Positions 34,392 through 43,662 of a DNA stretch of 64,000 bases are shown piece by piece (positions within the stretch are counted from its first letter, which is position 1; every line of letters begins with the position of its first letter). The notes beneath the pieces were generated by a model. That model made no database searches. It was not told the origin of the DNA and worked only from the letters and a program-made list of their open reading frames with translations. Both the position numbers and the translations under genes were made by a program. This stretch comes from Ensifer adhaerens (GTDB lineage: Bacteria; Pseudomonadota; Alphaproteobacteria; Rhizobiales; Rhizobiaceae): NCBI RefSeq assembly GCF_000697965.2, contig NZ_CP015880.1, forward strand, positions 2,666,001 through 2,730,000, in the 5' to 3' direction.

Positions 34392-34442
34392 GCCTGCTTG
34401 AAGAACTTAAATAAAACGAAGTAAAAACAAGAGGGAACTGAC

Positions 34443-35435
34443 ATGAACAAAAGACTTGCATCGCTTCTCGCCGCAGGCGTCTTTTCGCTCGCAGCGTTCC
34501 AGGCTGAAGCTGCCGAAAAGGTGACGCTGCAGCTGAAGTGGGTGACCCAGGCGCAGTTTGCCGGCTACTACGTCGCCAAGGACAAAGGCTTCTACGAAGA
34601 AGAAGGCCTCGACGTCGACATCAAGCCCGGCGGTCCGGACATCGCCCCGGCCCAGGTGATCGCCGGCGGCGGCGCCGACGTTATCGTCGACTGGATGCCG
34701 TCGGCCCTTGCCACCCGCGAAAAGGGCGTGCCGCTCGTCAACATTGCCCAGCCGTTCAAGAAATCCGGCATGATGCTGACCTGCCTGAAGGAAACCGGCG
34801 TCACCAGCCCGGACAAGTTCAAGGGTCAGACGCTTGGCGTGTGGTTCTTCGGCAACGAGTATCCGTTCCTCTCCTGGATGGCGCACCTGAAGATCCCGAC
34901 CGACGGCGGCCCGAACGGCGTGACCGTCCTGAAACAGGGCTTCAACGTCGACCCGCTGATCCAGAAGCAGGCAGCCTGCATCTCCACCATGACCTATAAC
35001 GAGTACTGGCAGGTCATCGATGCCGGCATCAAGACGGACGACCTGGTGACCTTCAAGTATGAAGACCAGGGCGTGGCGACGCTCGAAGACGGCCTGTACG
35101 TACTTGAGGACAAACTCAAGGATCCCGCCTTCAAGGACAAGATGGTCAAGTTCGTCCGTGCCTCGATGAAGGGCTGGAAATATGCCGAGCAGAACCCGGA
35201 CGAGGCCGCCGATATCGTTCTTGAAAACGATTCCACCGGCGCCCAGACGGAGAAGCACCAGAAGCGCATGATGAGCGAAGTGGCAAAGCTCACCGCCGGC
35301 TCCAACGGCTCGCTCGACGAAGCAGACTACAAACGCACCGTGCAGTCGCTGCTTTCGGGTGGTTCCGATCCCGTGATTTCCAAGGAGCCCGAGGGCGCCT
35401 GGACACATGAGATCACCGACGCCGCGCTGAAATAG
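34443..35435 (+). CDS. ABC transporter periplasmic binding protein, NMT1/ThiY-like
   Basis: A binding protein of 330 residues with a signal peptide cleaved after AEA (about 21-23). The mature part begins with the ThiY/NMT1 hallmark LKWVTQAQFAGYYVAKDKG. This family binds pyrimidine-like ligands (formylaminopyrimidine, HMP, riboflavin precursors). Next to pyrimidine catabolic genes, uracil/thymine or a related base is the best guess. GAGGGAAC precedes the ATG. Confidence 0.85.
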   Translation: MNKRLASLLAAGVFSLAAFQAEAAEKVTLQLKWVTQAQFAGYYVAKDKGFYEEEGLDVDIKPGGPDIAPAQVIAGGGADVIVDWMPSALATREKGVPLVNIAQPFKKSGMMLTCLKETGVTSPDKFKGQTLGVWFFGNEYPFLSWMAHLKIPTDGGPNGVTVLKQGFNVDPLIQKQAACISTMTYNEYWQVIDAGIKTDDLVTFKYEDQGVATLEDGLYVLEDKLKDPAFKDKMVKFVRASMKGWKYAEQNPDEAADIVLENDSTGAQTEKHQKRMMSEVAKLTAGSNGSLDEADYKRTVQSLLSGGSDPVISKEPEGAWTHEITDAALK

Positions 35436-35959
35436 GCCTGTCTCCGCAACGCAAAAGAGGGTCGCACGGCTCAGTATCGTGCGGCCCTCTTCCGTTTTCT
35501 TAGCGGTCGTTCGCATCCGCCAAGCTGCTGCCGGGTACCGGGCGTGGGGGTGGTAATCCGGCGAACAACGGCGCTACCTTTGCTTGCCATTGTCAAGATC
35601 GTGTCAAGATCGCAACCATAACCGCAGAACGAACGGAATATTGAGGCACCATCTCTTCGTGCACCCTTGTAAGCGCCGAAGGCCGAGATTACATAGGCCA
35701 CGATGTTTGTTGGAGGCAGGCATGATGGAGGACGTCTTTTTTCCAGTGCCTTGCCTGCGGTAACCGGTCCCAGTTCCGCCCGCGTCTACGGTCTGATACC
35801 GTGCACGCGGAGCGCGAAGTGAGGAATACGCCATCTCCTGTTCCCGAGCACTTTGCCGGGACCTTGTGGCGGTGCGGTAAAATAGCCTGATTGCCCGTGG
35901 ATCCTGCATCAAGCGGAGATCCGCTCGATATTGTTTCCATTGCCGGGACTGTGAAGCCG
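35436..35959. other. Intergenic stretch before the RND efflux operon
   Basis: After the terminator no credible protein gene of normal size is seen. It holds a tandem duplication of TGTCAAGATCG at 35591-35612. It also holds a possible 13-codon leader frame at 35722-35763 with GGAGG before its ATG; GCAGGCA (35716-35722) could pair with TGCCTGC (35752-35758) around that ATG. The efflux promoter probably lies here. Confidence 0.5.
35455..35500 (+). terminator. Intrinsic terminator after the ABC binding-protein gene
   Basis: The stem GAGGGTCGCAC/GTGCGGCCCTC (one G-U pair) is followed by TTCCGTTTTC, about 20 nt after the stop. Confidence 0.82.
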
Positions 35960-37147
35960 ATGGCTCAAAAAGTATTGCCTGTCCTTAGCGTGTGCGCTGC
36001 GATGACCCTTGGTTCGCTTTCCTTCGCCCGGGCGGAGGAAGCAGCGCAACCGAAACCAGCACCGAGCTTGCCCTCCATCGTCGTGACGACGGCGGTCGAC
36101 CAGTCGATCAGCGACCGGGTGGTCGCGACCGGCACCATCCAGGCCGTCGAGCAGGTCTATGTCGCCCCGATGGTCGACGGCCTCTCCATCCGCACGCTCA
36201 ATGTCGATGTCGGCGACACGGTCGAGGCCGGCAGCGTTCTCGTGGTTCTCAACGACGACGCGCTTCGCCTGCAAAAAAGCGAACTCGAAGCCTCGCTTGC
36301 CAAGGCCGAGGCCGGGCTTGCCCAGTTGAACGCCCAACTCAGCGAAACCAAAGCCAACAACGACGAGGCCAAACGCGTCAGCGACCGTGCGGCCGAACTC
36401 TCCAAGAACGGCACCGTCTCGACGGCCGAGGCCGATCGCGTCCGGGCGCTCGCGATCGCGACGCATGCCCGTGTGCTTTCGGCCGAACAGGCCGTTGCCG
36501 TGGCCAGTGCCGACATCAAGGTCGCCGAAGCGCAAATCGACGACATCGACCTGCGCCTCGCCCGAACCGAGGTCAAGGCACCGGTCGCAGGTGTCATCTC
36601 GGCCAAGAATGCCAAGGTCGGCGCGATCGCCACCGGTAACAGCGACCCGCTCTTCGCCATGATCCGCGACGGTGCCATCGAGATGAAAGCCGACGTCGCC
36701 GAAGCCGATATCATCAAGCTCGCCGTCGGCCAGCCGGCCGTCGTGACGCTTGCCGGCGGCAACACCAAGGTCGAAGGCAAGATCCGCCTGATCGCTCCGA
36801 CGGTCGATCCCGTCAGCCGCCTCGGCACCGTCTTCATCAGCCTGATGGACACCGAGAAGGCACGCGCCGGCATGTATGCGAGCGCGCTGATCACCGCCGA
36901 ACAGAAGCAGACGGTGGTCCTGCCGCAAACGGCCGTTACCAATGAGAACGGCCGCACCATCGTTCGCAAGGTCGAAAACGGCGTCATCCGCATCCTGCCG
37001 GTCAAGACAGGGATTTCCGACGGCAAGTTCATCGAAGTCCTCGAGGGCCTGAAGGCCGGGGAGGAAGTGGTAGCGAGAGCCGGCGCCTATGTCCGCGACG
37101 GTGACCGCATCAACCCCGTCAAGTCCGCCGCATCAGCGACCAACTGA
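35960..37147 (+). CDS. RND efflux periplasmic adaptor (membrane fusion protein)
   Basis: A 395-residue adaptor that links the inner-membrane pump to an outer-membrane channel. The signal peptide ends at ARA (23-25). A biotinyl-lipoyl-like half motif (VAPMVDGLSIRTLNVDVGDTV), an alpha-helical hairpin of about 75 residues (LQKSELEASLAKAEAGLAQL onwards), the second lipoyl half (VKAPVAGVISAKNAKVG) and a beta-barrel follow. The ATG at 35960 gives a normal signal peptide; the 23 codons before it look non-coding. The pump gene follows 14 bp downstream. Confidence 0.87.
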   Translation: MAQKVLPVLSVCAAMTLGSLSFARAEEAAQPKPAPSLPSIVVTTAVDQSISDRVVATGTIQAVEQVYVAPMVDGLSIRTLNVDVGDTVEAGSVLVVLNDDALRLQKSELEASLAKAEAGLAQLNAQLSETKANNDEAKRVSDRAAELSKNGTVSTAEADRVRALAIATHARVLSAEQAVAVASADIKVAEAQIDDIDLRLARTEVKAPVAGVISAKNAKVGAIATGNSDPLFAMIRDGAIEMKADVAEADIIKLAVGQPAVVTLAGGNTKVEGKIRLIAPTVDPVSRLGTVFISLMDTEKARAGMYASALITAEQKQTVVLPQTAVTNENGRTIVRKVENGVIRILPVKTGISDGKFIEVLEGLKAGEEVVARAGAYVRDGDRINPVKSAASATN

Positions 37148-37161
37148 CAGGAACCGTGACC

Positions 37162-40100
37162 ATGAACTTCTCAGCCTGGTCCATACGCAATCCGATCGCT
37201 CCGATCCTCTTCTTCGTCGTCCTGATGGTGCTGGGCTACCAGTCCTTCGTGTCGTTGCCGATCACCCGCTTCCCCAATATCGACGTCCCGATCGTCTCGA
37301 TCAACGTGACGCAGAGCGGCGCCTCTCCGGCCGAGCTCGAAACCCAGGTCACCAAGGAAGTCGAGGACGCGGTCGCAAGCGTCACCGGCGTCGATCATAT
37401 CCAGTCGACGATCAACGACGGTACCTCGACCACCGCCGTCATTTTCCGCATGGAAGTGCCTACGGCCCAGGCGGTGCAGGACGTCAAGGACGCGATCGAC
37501 CGTATCCGCAGCGACCTGCCGACCTCGATCGAAGAACCGATCGTCTCCAAGGTCGACGTCGAGGGCCAGGCGATCCAGACCTTCTCCGTGTCCGCGCCGG
37601 GCATGTCGCTCGAAGAACTCTCCTGGTTCGTCGACGACGTCATCAAGCGTGAGATCCAGGGCAAGAAGGGCATCGGCCGCGTCGACCGTTACGGCGGCGC
37701 CGACCGCGAAGTCCGGGTCGAACTCAACGAAGACAAGCTGAATTCGCTCGGCATCACCGCCGCCGACGTCAACGGCCAGCTGCGCCGCATGAACATGGAC
37801 CTCGGCTCCGGCCGTGGTCAGGTCGGCGGCAGCGAGCAGGCGATCCGTACGCTGGGCGATACCCGCAATGTCGAGCAGCTCGCCAACACGATGATCTCGG
37901 TGCCGAGCGGCCGCTTCGTGCGCCTGTCCGATCTCGGCACGGTCACCGATACCTATGAGGAACCGCGTTCCTTCTCGCGCTTCAACGGCAACCCCGGCGT
38001 GACCTTCGCGGTCTTCCGCGCGAAGGGCGCCTCGGAAGTCAGCGTCGCCGAGACGGTCGCAAAGTCGCTCGAAAAGATCCGCGCGGCGAACCCCGACGTC
38101 ACCATCGAGATGGTCGACGATTCCGTCTACTTCACCTACGGCAACTACGAGGCGGCGCTGCACACGCTGATGGAAGGCGCGCTGCTCGCCGTCATCGTCG
38201 TCATGCTCTTCCTGCGCAACTGGCGGGCAACGCTGATTTCCGCCGTGGCCCTGCCGCTGTCGGCGATCCCGACCTTTTGGGTCATGGACCTGCTCGGCTT
38301 CTCGCTGAACCTCGTCAGCTTCCTGGCGATGACGCTCGCAACCGGTATTCTCGTCGACGATGCGATCGTCGAGATCGAGAACATCGAGCGGCACATCCAT
38401 ATGGGCAAATCGCCCTATCGCGCCTCGATCGAAGCGGCGGACGAAATCGGCCTTGCCGTTATCGCGACGACCTTCACCATCATCGCGGTCTTCGTGCCCG
38501 TATCCTTCATGCCGGGCATTCCCGGCCAGTACTTCATCCAGTTCGGTCTGACGGTCGCCGTCGCGGTGTTCTTCTCACTGCTCGTCGCGCGTCTGATCAC
38601 GCCTGTGATGGCCGCCTATCTGATGCGCCCGTCGGACGCCGGCAGTGATCATCATGACCGGGACGGCTTCATGATGCGCAACTATACGCGCCTTGTGGTC
38701 GCCACCACGAAGCACTGGTACACCCGCTACCTGACGCTGCTTGCGGCCATCGTCTTCTCGGTTGGTTCTGTCTTCGCGCTCGTCCTCTTCGTGCCCGGCA
38801 GCTTCCTGCCGCCGGAAGACGCCTCGCGCGTCAGCCTGTCGATCGAGCTGCCGCCGGACGCCATGCTCGAGGACACCGACCGCACCACCACCGAGATCTA
38901 CGATCGGATCAAGGATATCGAAGGCGTCGACAACATCTTCGTACTTGGCGGCGCTTCGCCGAAGGGCGACCTGGAACTGCGCCGCGCGACGGTGACGGTG
39001 CTTCTCAAGAAGCTCGACCAGTCGCTCGTCAACAAGATCGTCAATGACGTCATCGGTCGCACGCCGGTGATCGGCGCGTACCTGCCGAAGATGCCGCCTG
39101 CCGGCCGCATCATCCCGCAGTCGCAGATCGAGAAGGAAATCTTCGCTCGCGTCCGTGACATTCCGGATGTGCGGGTGATCAAGCTCAACGACCGCGGTGA
39201 GCGCGACCTCTCCTTCAACCTGCTCTCCAACAACGAGGCCGATCTCGACCAGGCGGTGGCGACGCTGGAAGGCAAGTTGAGGAGCGACTCGTTGCTGGCC
39301 AATGTCAGCCCGGATGGCGCCCTTCCCCGTCCGGAACTGCAGATCCGTCCGCGGGACGAGCAGATGTCGCGCCTCGGCATCACCACCGCGCAGATCTCCG
39401 AGGTGATCCGTGTCGCCACCATCGGCGATATCGACGCGGCGCTGACCAAGATCGCCCTCGACGGGCGGCTGATCCCGATCCGCGTGCAGATCAACCGCGA
39501 CTTCCGCACGGATATCGCCGCGATCCGCAATCTGAAGATCACGACCGCCGCCGGCGCCACCGTGCCGCTGTCGAGCGTTGCCGACATCAACTATTCGGAA
39601 GGCCCGAGCTCGATCAAGCGCTACGATCGCAACCGCGTCGTATCGCTCGGCGCGGATCTCCCGGTCGGTGTTGCGCTCAACACCGCCTCGGAGCGCTTCA
39701 AGCAGATCGCCGGCCAGGCCGATCTGCCGAAGTCCGTGCAGTTCCTCGAAAGCGGCGACGCCGAGGTGCAGGCGGAAATGCAGCAGAGCTTCGGCAACGC
39801 CATGCTGCTCGGCCTGATGCTGGTGCTGGTGGTGCTGATCCTCTTGTTCAAGGACGTGATCCAGCCCTTCACCATCCTGTTCTCGCTGCCGCTCGCAATC
39901 GGCGGCGTGGCGGCCGCGCTGATCCTGACACAGAACGCGCTATCCATGCCGGTTCTGATCGGAATCCTGATGCTGATGGGTATCGTCACGAAGAACGCGA
40001 TCCTGCTCGTCGACTTCGGTATCGAGATGATGCATCACGGCATGGACCGGCAGGTCGCCATGATCGAGGCCGGCCGCAAGCGCGCCCGCCCGATCATCAT

Positions 40101-40479
40101 GACCTCGATCGCCATGTCGGCGGGCATGCTGCCCTCCGCGCTCGGCGTCGGCGAAGGCGGCTCGTTCCGCGCCCCGATGGCGATCGCCGTGATCGGCGGC
40201 ATCATCGTCTCGACGGTGTTGAGCCTCGTGATCGTGCCGTCGTTCTTCCTGATCATGGACGACCTCTCGCGACTGCTCGCCCGCATCTTCGGCCGCTTCG
40301 TCGGCAAGAAGGACGAGGAAAACCTGCCGCTCGACCGCGAGGCCCTCACCGATCTGGTGCATGAGCAAGGCAAGACGATCGAAGGCCTGGAAGACCGGCT
40401 GAAGACGCTGGAAACGGACCAGACCAAGGGACGGTCCGGCGGCAAGGTCATCAACCACCCGGCGCTCGCTGCCGAGTAG
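37162..40479 (+). CDS. RND-family efflux transporter inner-membrane pump (HAE1/AcrB type)
   Basis: A proton-driven pump of 1105 residues with the RND plan: TM1, a large periplasmic loop, TM2-6, a second loop and TM7-12. The proton-relay acidic pair is in TM4 (GILVDDAIVEIENIERH). The second-half signature GIVTKNAILLVDF is present. A C-terminal tail (about 1045-1105) is predicted helical and charged. AGGAA precedes the ATG at 37162; a GTG two codons upstream is possible. No outer-membrane factor gene is adjacent, so TolC is probably shared. Confidence 0.92.
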   Translation: MNFSAWSIRNPIAPILFFVVLMVLGYQSFVSLPITRFPNIDVPIVSINVTQSGASPAELETQVTKEVEDAVASVTGVDHIQSTINDGTSTTAVIFRMEVPTAQAVQDVKDAIDRIRSDLPTSIEEPIVSKVDVEGQAIQTFSVSAPGMSLEELSWFVDDVIKREIQGKKGIGRVDRYGGADREVRVELNEDKLNSLGITAADVNGQLRRMNMDLGSGRGQVGGSEQAIRTLGDTRNVEQLANTMISVPSGRFVRLSDLGTVTDTYEEPRSFSRFNGNPGVTFAVFRAKGASEVSVAETVAKSLEKIRAANPDVTIEMVDDSVYFTYGNYEAALHTLMEGALLAVIVVMLFLRNWRATLISAVALPLSAIPTFWVMDLLGFSLNLVSFLAMTLATGILVDDAIVEIENIERHIHMGKSPYRASIEAADEIGLAVIATTFTIIAVFVPVSFMPGIPGQYFIQFGLTVAVAVFFSLLVARLITPVMAAYLMRPSDAGSDHHDRDGFMMRNYTRLVVATTKHWYTRYLTLLAAIVFSVGSVFALVLFVPGSFLPPEDASRVSLSIELPPDAMLEDTDRTTTEIYDRIKDIEGVDNIFVLGGASPKGDLELRRATVTVLLKKLDQSLVNKIVNDVIGRTPVIGAYLPKMPPAGRIIPQSQIEKEIFARVRDIPDVRVIKLNDRGERDLSFNLLSNNEADLDQAVATLEGKLRSDSLLANVSPDGALPRPELQIRPRDEQMSRLGITTAQISEVIRVATIGDIDAALTKIALDGRLIPIRVQINRDFRTDIAAIRNLKITTAAGATVPLSSVADINYSEGPSSIKRYDRNRVVSLGADLPVGVALNTASERFKQIAGQADLPKSVQFLESGDAEVQAEMQQSFGNAMLLGLMLVLVVLILLFKDVIQPFTILFSLPLAIGGVAAALILTQNALSMPVLIGILMLMGIVTKNAILLVDFGIEMMHHGMDRQVAMIEAGRKRARPIIMTSIAMSAGMLPSALGVGEGGSFRAPMAIAVIGGIIVSTVLSLVIVPSFFLIMDDLSRLLARIFGRFVGKKDEENLPLDREALTDLVHEQGKTIEGLEDRLKTLETDQTKGRSGGKVINHPALAAE

Positions 40480-40528
40480 GTCATCGCCGAAGAGGCTCTC
40501 CGCCCGGGGCGGCCACAATTCTAAAGCA

Positions 40529-40557
40529 AGCCCGCGCCCTGCAAGCGCGGGCTTTTT
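40529..40557 (+). terminator. Intrinsic terminator after the RND operon
   Basis: The perfect stem AGCCCGCGC/GCGCGGGCT with a short loop is followed by TTTTT. Confidence 0.9.
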
Positions 40558-40568
40558 GTGATTTCTAT

Positions 40569-40582
40569 TTGATCGAGGTCAA
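40569..40582. promoter_or_regulatory. FNR/FixK-type anaerobox-like site
   Basis: TTGATCGAGGTCAA fits TTGA-N6-TCAA and is one base from the consensus TTGAT-N4-ATCAA. It lies 57 bp before the start of a Crp/Fnr-family gene. Control by FixK, Fnr or autoregulation is inferred. Confidence 0.5.
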
Positions 40583-40638
40583 ACCAAGATCTGCAAAGCC
40601 CTCTACCCTAGCGCTGGATTTTACTCAGGACGGGTACG

Positions 40639-41319
40639 ATGAAGACGTTGCGATTGAACTCGAACGACAGGGCGGTGCTGCTCGGCTCCTGCTTTTTCGA
40701 AAAGCTGCCGGCGGCGGCGTCGAGCGCCATTCTCGATGATGTCGTGGTTTCCACCCACGAGGAGCACGACATCCTCTTTGGCCAGGGCGAGGCACTGGAC
40801 CAAGTCTTCTTGGTCCTCTCCGGTCTGGTGCGGCTCTACCGGCTGGGCAAGGACGGGCGCGAGGCGGATATCGCCGTCTTCCCGAAAGGCGAACTTTTCG
40901 GCGAAAGCGCCATGTTCCTTGGCAACCGCGCCACCGCCAACGCCCAGGCGATCGAGACGACTATGCTTGCGCGCATCGACAGCCGCAGGCTTCGCAAGCT
41001 GGCCGAACAGACGCCCGAGATCGCCGACGCACTGATGCAGCTTTTGTGCCGGCACGCGCAAATGGCGGAGGATTGCCTGGCCGAAGACCGGCTGCTCACG
41101 GCACCGCAGCGGGTCGCGAGCTATATCCTCGGCAATTGCCCCGATGGCATCACCAACTTTTCCTTCCGCCTGCCCTTCCAGAAGAATGTGCTGGCCGGCA
41201 AGTTGGGCCTGGCGCCCGAGGCACTGTCTCGCGCCTTCTCGGCCCTTCGCCGCTCCGGCGTCACCGTCAAGGGCCGCGTCATCGAGATCCATGACCGGCA
41301 GGCGCTGGAGCGCTTCTGA
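40639..41319 (+). CDS. Crp/Fnr-family transcriptional regulator
   Basis: 226 residues with a cyclic-nucleotide-binding-like barrel (about 20-115), a long dimerisation helix (about 118-145) and a C-terminal winged helix (about 150-220, FQKNVLAGKLGLAPEALSRAFSALRRSGV). There is no N-terminal Cys cluster, so it is not an oxygen-sensing Fnr with an Fe-S cluster. C19 and the two later Cys residues do not form that motif. The effector is unknown. Confidence 0.87.
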   Translation: MKTLRLNSNDRAVLLGSCFFEKLPAAASSAILDDVVVSTHEEHDILFGQGEALDQVFLVLSGLVRLYRLGKDGREADIAVFPKGELFGESAMFLGNRATANAQAIETTMLARIDSRRLRKLAEQTPEIADALMQLLCRHAQMAEDCLAEDRLLTAPQRVASYILGNCPDGITNFSFRLPFQKNVLAGKLGLAPEALSRAFSALRRSGVTVKGRVIEIHDRQALERF

Positions 41320-41366
41320 CGCGTTGACGAAGGTTCAGGCGCCAGAAGCAACAAAAGCGGACGGCG

Positions 41367-41978
41367 TCAGAGGCCGCCGTGCAGCGTCAGGAAATCGACG
41401 ATCCGGTTGATGCCGTCGCCGCGCTTCATGTCGGTAAAGACGAAGGGCTTTTCCGCCCGCATGCGCGTCGCATCCCGCTGCATCACGTCGAGATCGGCCC
41501 CGACATAGGGCGCCAGATCCTTCTTGTTGATGACCAGAAGGTCCGATTTGGTGATGCCCGGCCCGCCCTTGCGCGGGATTTCCTCGCCCTGGCAGACCGA
41601 GATGACATAGATCGTCAGGTCAGCGAGATCAGGCGAAAAGGTCGCCGCAAGATTGTCACCGCCGGATTCGATGAAGACGACATCGAGATCGGGGATGCGG
41701 CGGTTGAGATCAGCGATCGCCTGCAGATTGATCGTGGCGTCCTCGCGGATCGCCGTATGCGGGCATCCACCGGTCTCCACCCCGACGATGCGATCGGAGG
41801 GCAGCGCTTGCATGCGCACCAACGCCTCGGCATCTTCCTTGGTGTAGATATCGTTGGTGACGACAGCGACGGAGTACTTCTCTCGCATCGCCTTGCAGAG
41901 CTTGTCGGTCAGCGCCGTCTTGCCCGAGCCCACCGGCCCGCCGATGCCGACGCGAAGGGGACCGTTCTTCGATGCCAT
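41367..41978 (-). CDS. ureG: Urease accessory GTPase UreG
   Basis: SIMIBI-class GTPase of 203 residues that drives nickel insertion into urease. It has P-loop GPVGSGKT (14-21), the metal-binding C72-P73-H74, and NKKD for guanine recognition. It is the last gene of the right-to-left block ABM-ureE-ureF-ureG, 78 bp after ureF; the gap holds a palindromic repeat. Confidence 0.95.
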   Translation of the reverse strand: MASKNGPLRVGIGGPVGSGKTALTDKLCKAMREKYSVAVVTNDIYTKEDAEALVRMQALPSDRIVGVETGGCPHTAIREDATINLQAIADLNRRIPDLDVVFIESGGDNLAATFSPDLADLTIYVISVCQGEEIPRKGGPGITKSDLLVINKKDLAPYVGADLDVMQRDATRMRAEKPFVFTDMKRGDGINRIVDFLTLHGGL

Positions 41979-42001
41979 CTGGATGTCCTTTCAAGGTGGA
42001 A

Positions 42002-42048
42002 GCAATTCCAGGGAAGCGTGAGACGGTTTCCGTCCGAAATTGCGCAGT
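42002..42048. repeat. Second rhizobial palindromic repeat family, partial copy 2
   Basis: GCAATTCCAGGGAAGCGTGA...TTTCCGTCCGAAATTGC forms an imperfect inverted repeat in the ureF-ureG gap. It resembles the copies at 25047 and 48681. Confidence 0.5.
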
Positions 42049-42056
42049 TCTATGAG

Positions 42057-42728
42057 TTACGAACGGAAGAGCCGCGAATGCAGGCTCTCGTGTCTGAGCG
42101 ACGAAATATCCGCTGTCATCGTGGCCGAGCCGAGGTCGTCGAGCGAGACGCCGGCGGCCTTGACGGCTGTCGCCGCGATGACCGGTTCGAGTGCTGCAAT
42201 GATGCCGACGCCATCGCGCTGGCCGGTCACGCCGCAACGGATCGCCACCGAGACGGCGTTCGAGACCGAGGCGTTGAGATAGGCGGCAAGCGCCGGCTCG
42301 AGGCCCGTTTCATGAGCGCCGGCGACGGCACCGACTGCGACCGGATAGGCGACACTCTTAGGCAGCGCATCCAGAACCGGATGCGGCCACGAGCGCGCCG
42401 CTGCCAGAAACGCCTGGCCCTGCAGCATCGTTTCCATATGGCGCTCGCGGCCTCCCGCCAGGGCTTCGGCAAGCTCTGCCGCCGCAGCCAGCCGGGCATG
42501 GTCGTTCACGGCGCGATAGCTCTCGGCCAGAAGCAGCGCATCGTTCCAGCCGTAGCCCAGAGAGATGACCGCCTCCAGCCAGTTGCGAAGCTCGCCGGCG
42601 TCGCTCACCAGACGGTCGTGAACCGCCTGCTCAAGCCCGCTGGAATAGGAAAAGGCGCCGACGGGAAAGGCCGGCGACATCCATGTCACGAGGCGAAGCA
42701 GCGCTTGCGTATCGACCCGCTCAGCCAT
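42057..42728 (-). CDS. ureF: Urease accessory protein UreF
   Basis: All-helical accessory protein of 223 residues that forms the activation complex with UreD and UreG. Family motifs are [20 protein letters not shown] near the N-terminus and [11 protein letters not shown] with RLFRS at the C-terminus. The ATG at 42728 overlaps the ureE stop by 8 bp. A longer in-frame start would lie inside the His-rich tail of ureE and is unlikely. Confidence 0.94.
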   Translation of the reverse strand: MAERVDTQALLRLVTWMSPAFPVGAFSYSSGLEQAVHDRLVSDAGELRNWLEAVISLGYGWNDALLLAESYRAVNDHARLAAAAELAEALAGGRERHMETMLQGQAFLAAARSWPHPVLDALPKSVAYPVAVGAVAGAHETGLEPALAAYLNASVSNAVSVAIRCGVTGQRDGVGIIAALEPVIAATAVKAAGVSLDDLGSATMTADISSLRHESLHSRLFRS

Positions 42729-43194
42729 GGTGGTGATGATTATGGCCATGGTTGTGGCCGCCGGCATGGTAAGCGCCGCGCAGCGGATGGAAAGGCAGCG
42801 AAACCTCGTTCACCGCCGCGCCCAGGCCTTCGAGCATCTGGCGGATCACCGGATCGCGGACAATCAGGATGCGGCTCTCTTCGAACTGTGCCGGCAGGTG
42901 GCGATTGCCGAGATGCCAGGCAAGCTCGATCAGATGCATCGCGTCGCGCGGGCGGATCTCGTAGAGCGCCTCGGGCGCGGCAGCGATGCGGATATGGCCG
43001 CCGCCTTCGAGCACCAGGAGGTCGCCATCGGCAAGCATAACCGCTTCCTTGAGATCCAGCATCACCACATCGTCGTTTTCGAGATGCAGCAACTTGCGGC
43101 GCAGATGCCGCGCGTCGTGCGTCAATGTCACGCTATGAAGCGGCGCAATATCGGCCGGCCCCGGCGAGAGAACCTCTGTCGAACGATAGGGCAT
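42721..43194 (-). CDS. ureE: Urease nickel metallochaperone UreE
   Basis: 157 residues. The peptide-binding N-domain precedes the metal-binding C-domain ([13 protein letters not shown], with the interface His). A C-terminal tail with about eight His residues ([13 protein letters not shown]) stores or passes on nickel. It begins 2 bp after the ABM gene. Confidence 0.94.
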   Translation of the reverse strand: MPYRSTEVLSPGPADIAPLHSVTLTHDARHLRRKLLHLENDDVVMLDLKEAVMLADGDLLVLEGGGHIRIAAAPEALYEIRPRDAMHLIELAWHLGNRHLPAQFEESRILIVRDPVIRQMLEGLGAAVNEVSLPFHPLRGAYHAGGHNHGHNHHHHG

Positions 43195-43196
43195 CG

Positions 43197-43493
43197 TCAG
43201 AGAACCTCGACCTTTTCCGGCGTCACGAGCTCGAGGCGCGCCTCGACGAGCAGGTCGGCCATCGCCGCCTGAAAGGCCTTCAGATGTGGTTCCTCGAAAT
43301 GCGCGTCGACGGCTGCCTTGTCCTTCCAGGTTTCGACAAAAACCAGCGCGTCGGGCTCGGCCGGCTTGCGGTAGAGATCATAGGTGATGCAGCCGGCCTC
43401 GCGCCGGGTGGCCTCGATCAGCGGTGCTGCGAGCGACACTACCTCATCCCCCTTGCCGGGGTGTGCGGTCAGGTAGGCGATAATGTAAACCAT
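43197..43493 (-). CDS. Antibiotic biosynthesis monooxygenase (ABM) domain protein
   Basis: 98 residues, a single dimeric alpha-beta barrel of the YgiN/ABM type ([33 protein letters not shown]). The start is the ATG at 43493 with GAGGG close by. The stop is 2 bp from ureE, so it heads the ureEFG transcript. A quinol oxidation or small redox role is typical of the family; a link with urease is not obvious. Confidence 0.83.
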   Translation of the reverse strand: MVYIIAYLTAHPGKGDEVVSLAAPLIEATRREAGCITYDLYRKPAEPDALVFVETWKDKAAVDAHFEEPHLKAFQAAMADLLVEARLELVTPEKVEVL

Positions 43494-43531
43494 TGAACCC
43501 TCGATATCTTTTCTGCCGGCTACTTTAGCAA

Positions 43532-43568
43532 GAAAAAGCCCTGGCGCCAGCGGCGGGTGCGGCTTTTC
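43532..43568 (-). terminator. Terminator-like inverted repeat before the ABM gene
   Basis: AAAAGCC and GGCTTTT flank a GC-rich loop, with T-rich sequence after it on the minus strand. It lies between the peroxiredoxin terminator and the ABM gene. Confidence 0.45.
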
Positions 43569-43595
43569 AGGCGCTTGCGGCGGCTGTACCGCGCA

Positions 43596-43631
43596 AGAAA
43601 AAGCCCGAAGACCGGATCCGATCTTCGGGCT
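43596..43631 (-). terminator. Intrinsic terminator after the peroxiredoxin gene
   Basis: On the minus strand, AGCCCGAAGATC and GGTCTTCGGGCT form the stem (one mismatch), followed by TTTTTC, 32 nt after the stop. Confidence 0.85.
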
Positions 43632-43662
43632 CTTTCCAATCAGGAACGATAGGTCGCTGCCA

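Noticed and set aside
35471..35940. Short minus-strand frames before the RND operon
   Set aside because: They overlap each other, lack ribosome-binding sites and show no recognisable domain.
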